Below are positions 6,586 to 6,937 of a stretch of 6,937 nucleotides of DNA, one piece after another. Each line of letters starts with the position of its first letter. Position 1 is the stretch's first letter. The stretch is from NCBI GenBank assembly GCA_013042255.1, contig JABDQK010000051.1:1-6937 (forward strand). Direction: 5' to 3'. The notes beneath the pieces are model-generated. The model worked only from the letters and a program-made list of their open reading frames with translations, did no database searches and had not been told where the DNA came from. The position numbers and the translations under genes were made by a program. Origin of the DNA: Flavobacteriaceae bacterium. GTDB lineage: Bacteria; Bacteroidota; Bacteroidia; Flavobacteriales; Flavobacteriaceae.

Positions 6586-6673
6586 ACGATTTACTTTTTC
6601 CGGTAGTACTCATGAACAACAATACGAGGTTGATCGCAATCAACACTAGAAGGATCCAAAAGAAGGAATACAT
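6584..6673 (-). CDS. 29-residue single-pass membrane microprotein A
   Basis: Begins MYSFFWILLVLIAIN and ends MSTTGKSKS. Residues 4-21 are an uninterrupted hydrophobic helix apart from N15. The short polar tail with two lysines suggests the C terminus faces the cytoplasm. The aligned partner downstream has the same length and the same Asn at position 15. The gene lies between the cold-shock terminator and microprotein B, so it needs its own promoter in 6674-6790, where I find no convincing TAnnTTTG box. The start lacks a Shine-Dalgarno sequence, as is usual here. The leader has two copies of TAACCAA 12 bp apart. Size, hydrophobicity and tandem arrangement resemble both type I toxins and small regulatory subunits of membrane complexes; I cannot choose between them. 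No known family was recognised. Confidence 0.6.
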   Translation of the reverse strand: MYSFFWILLVLIAINLVLLFMSTTGKSKS

Positions 6674-6790
6674 GGGTGTTGGTTATTAATTTGGTTAAGG
6701 GGTGTATACTTTAGACGCAGGAAAGGGAAGAATGTTGTGTGCCTTACCACTGAAGTTAATAACAACTTATGAACAATTTTAAAAATGGCA
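6674..6790 (-). other. Intergenic leader region upstream of the microprotein pair
   Basis: This stretch must contain any promoter for the two microproteins, since the cold-shock terminator lies just beyond it. On the - strand, TAACCAA occurs at 6697-6691 and again at 6685-6679, the second copy ending 5 bp before the start codon. Candidate -7 boxes (TAAAATTG at 6781-6774, TAACTTCA further in) each miss one or more fixed positions. No larger reading frame is credible here. Confidence 0.4.
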
Positions 6791-6820
6791 TAAAAAAACC
6801 CCGACCTAAAGGCCGGGGTT
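6791..6820 (-). terminator. Rho-independent terminator of the cold-shock gene
   Basis: On the - strand, AACCCCGGCC (6820-6811) pairs with GGTCGGGGTT (6806-6797) around the loop TTTA. All ten positions pair if one G-U wobble is allowed, and seven T residues follow (6798-6792). It starts 23 bp after the cold-shock stop codon. On the + strand the same position is an A-C mismatch and no T-run follows, so it acts for - strand transcription. Confidence 0.88.
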
Positions 6821-6843
6821 ATGTCAAAAAATTGGAATCTTAC

Positions 6844-6936
6844 CTAGTCTAATACTTTCACATTAACGGCGTTCAATCCTTTTTTTCCTTGTTGTAGTTC
6901 AAATTCTACAACGTCACCTTCGCGTACTTCGTCAAT
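6844..6936 (-). CDS. CspA-family cold-shock protein, C-terminal part only
   Basis: The last 30 codons before TAG (6846-6844) read IDEVREGDVVEFE, then LQQGKKGLNAVNVKVLD. This is the end of the single OB-fold cold-shock domain: a V-x-F-E strand followed by the basic Q-G-x-K-G-x-x-A-x-x-V motif. Such proteins are usually 63-70 residues and bind single-stranded RNA or DNA, melting mRNA structure at low temperature or acting as general RNA chaperones. The N-terminal half, with the RNP1 and RNP2 motifs and the start, lies beyond the right edge, so the gene is cut by the window rather than broken. A strong terminator follows it directly. Confidence 0.92.
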   Translation of the reverse strand: MDEVREGDVVEFELQQGKKGLNAVNVKVLD

Positions 6937-6937
6937 T

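Noticed and set aside
6612..6689. 25-codon + strand frame opposite microprotein A
   Set aside because: Its product is polar and featureless; the hydrophobic pattern and the paralogue both favour the - strand frame.
6769..6852. 27-codon + strand frame running through the cold-shock terminator
   Set aside because: It reads straight through a strong hairpin and into the antisense of the cold-shock gene; coincidental.
1..6937. CRISPR arrays, insertion sequences, tRNA or rRNA genes, phage genes, defence systems
   Set aside because: No repeats, transposase motifs, RNA gene signatures or defence-type domains were seen on either strand.

Overview
The window looks like ordinary chromosome from a member of the Bacteroidota, most likely a marine-type Flavobacteriaceae. 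Four things suggest this: a TAnnTTTG promoter box just upstream of one gene, weak or absent Shine-Dalgarno sequences before most starts, AT-rich intergenic DNA, and proteins of typically flavobacterial character (a receiver-AAA+ regulator without a DNA-binding domain, a polyphosphate kinase 2 resembling the Cytophaga enzyme, and a cyclophilin-FKBP fusion). The taxonomic assignment is inference from sequence character; no database search was possible.

Layout, left to right. A MscS-type mechanosensitive channel (+, 23-892) is followed by a 147-bp gap with an inverted repeat that contains a sigma-54-like -24 element. Next comes a sigma-54 activator/response regulator (+, 1040-2203) that has a receiver and an AAA+ domain but no helix-turn-helix. 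It converges on a secreted six-cysteine helical protein of unknown function (-, 2233-2925). After a divergent intergenic region come a class III-like polyphosphate kinase 2 (+, 3116-3994) and a secreted M28-family zinc peptidase (+, 3991-5379), which overlap by 4 bp. A dual immunophilin follows (cyclophilin then FKBP, +, 5470-6402), with its own flavobacterial -7 promoter box.

The right end is transcribed from the - strand. It holds the last 30 codons of a cold-shock protein cut by the window edge, its rho-independent terminator, and two tandem 29-codon genes for single-pass membrane microproteins (6584-6673 and 6437-6526). The two microproteins have the same length and align without gaps. 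A predicted RNA hairpin sequesters the start of the second one and carries an AUG-UAA start-stop in its loop. This pair is the least ordinary part of the window.

The larger genes share a loose theme of stress and homeostasis (osmotic release, sigma-54 signalling, polyphosphate-driven nucleotide regeneration, protein folding, cold shock). Only the ppk2-peptidase pair looks like a true operon.
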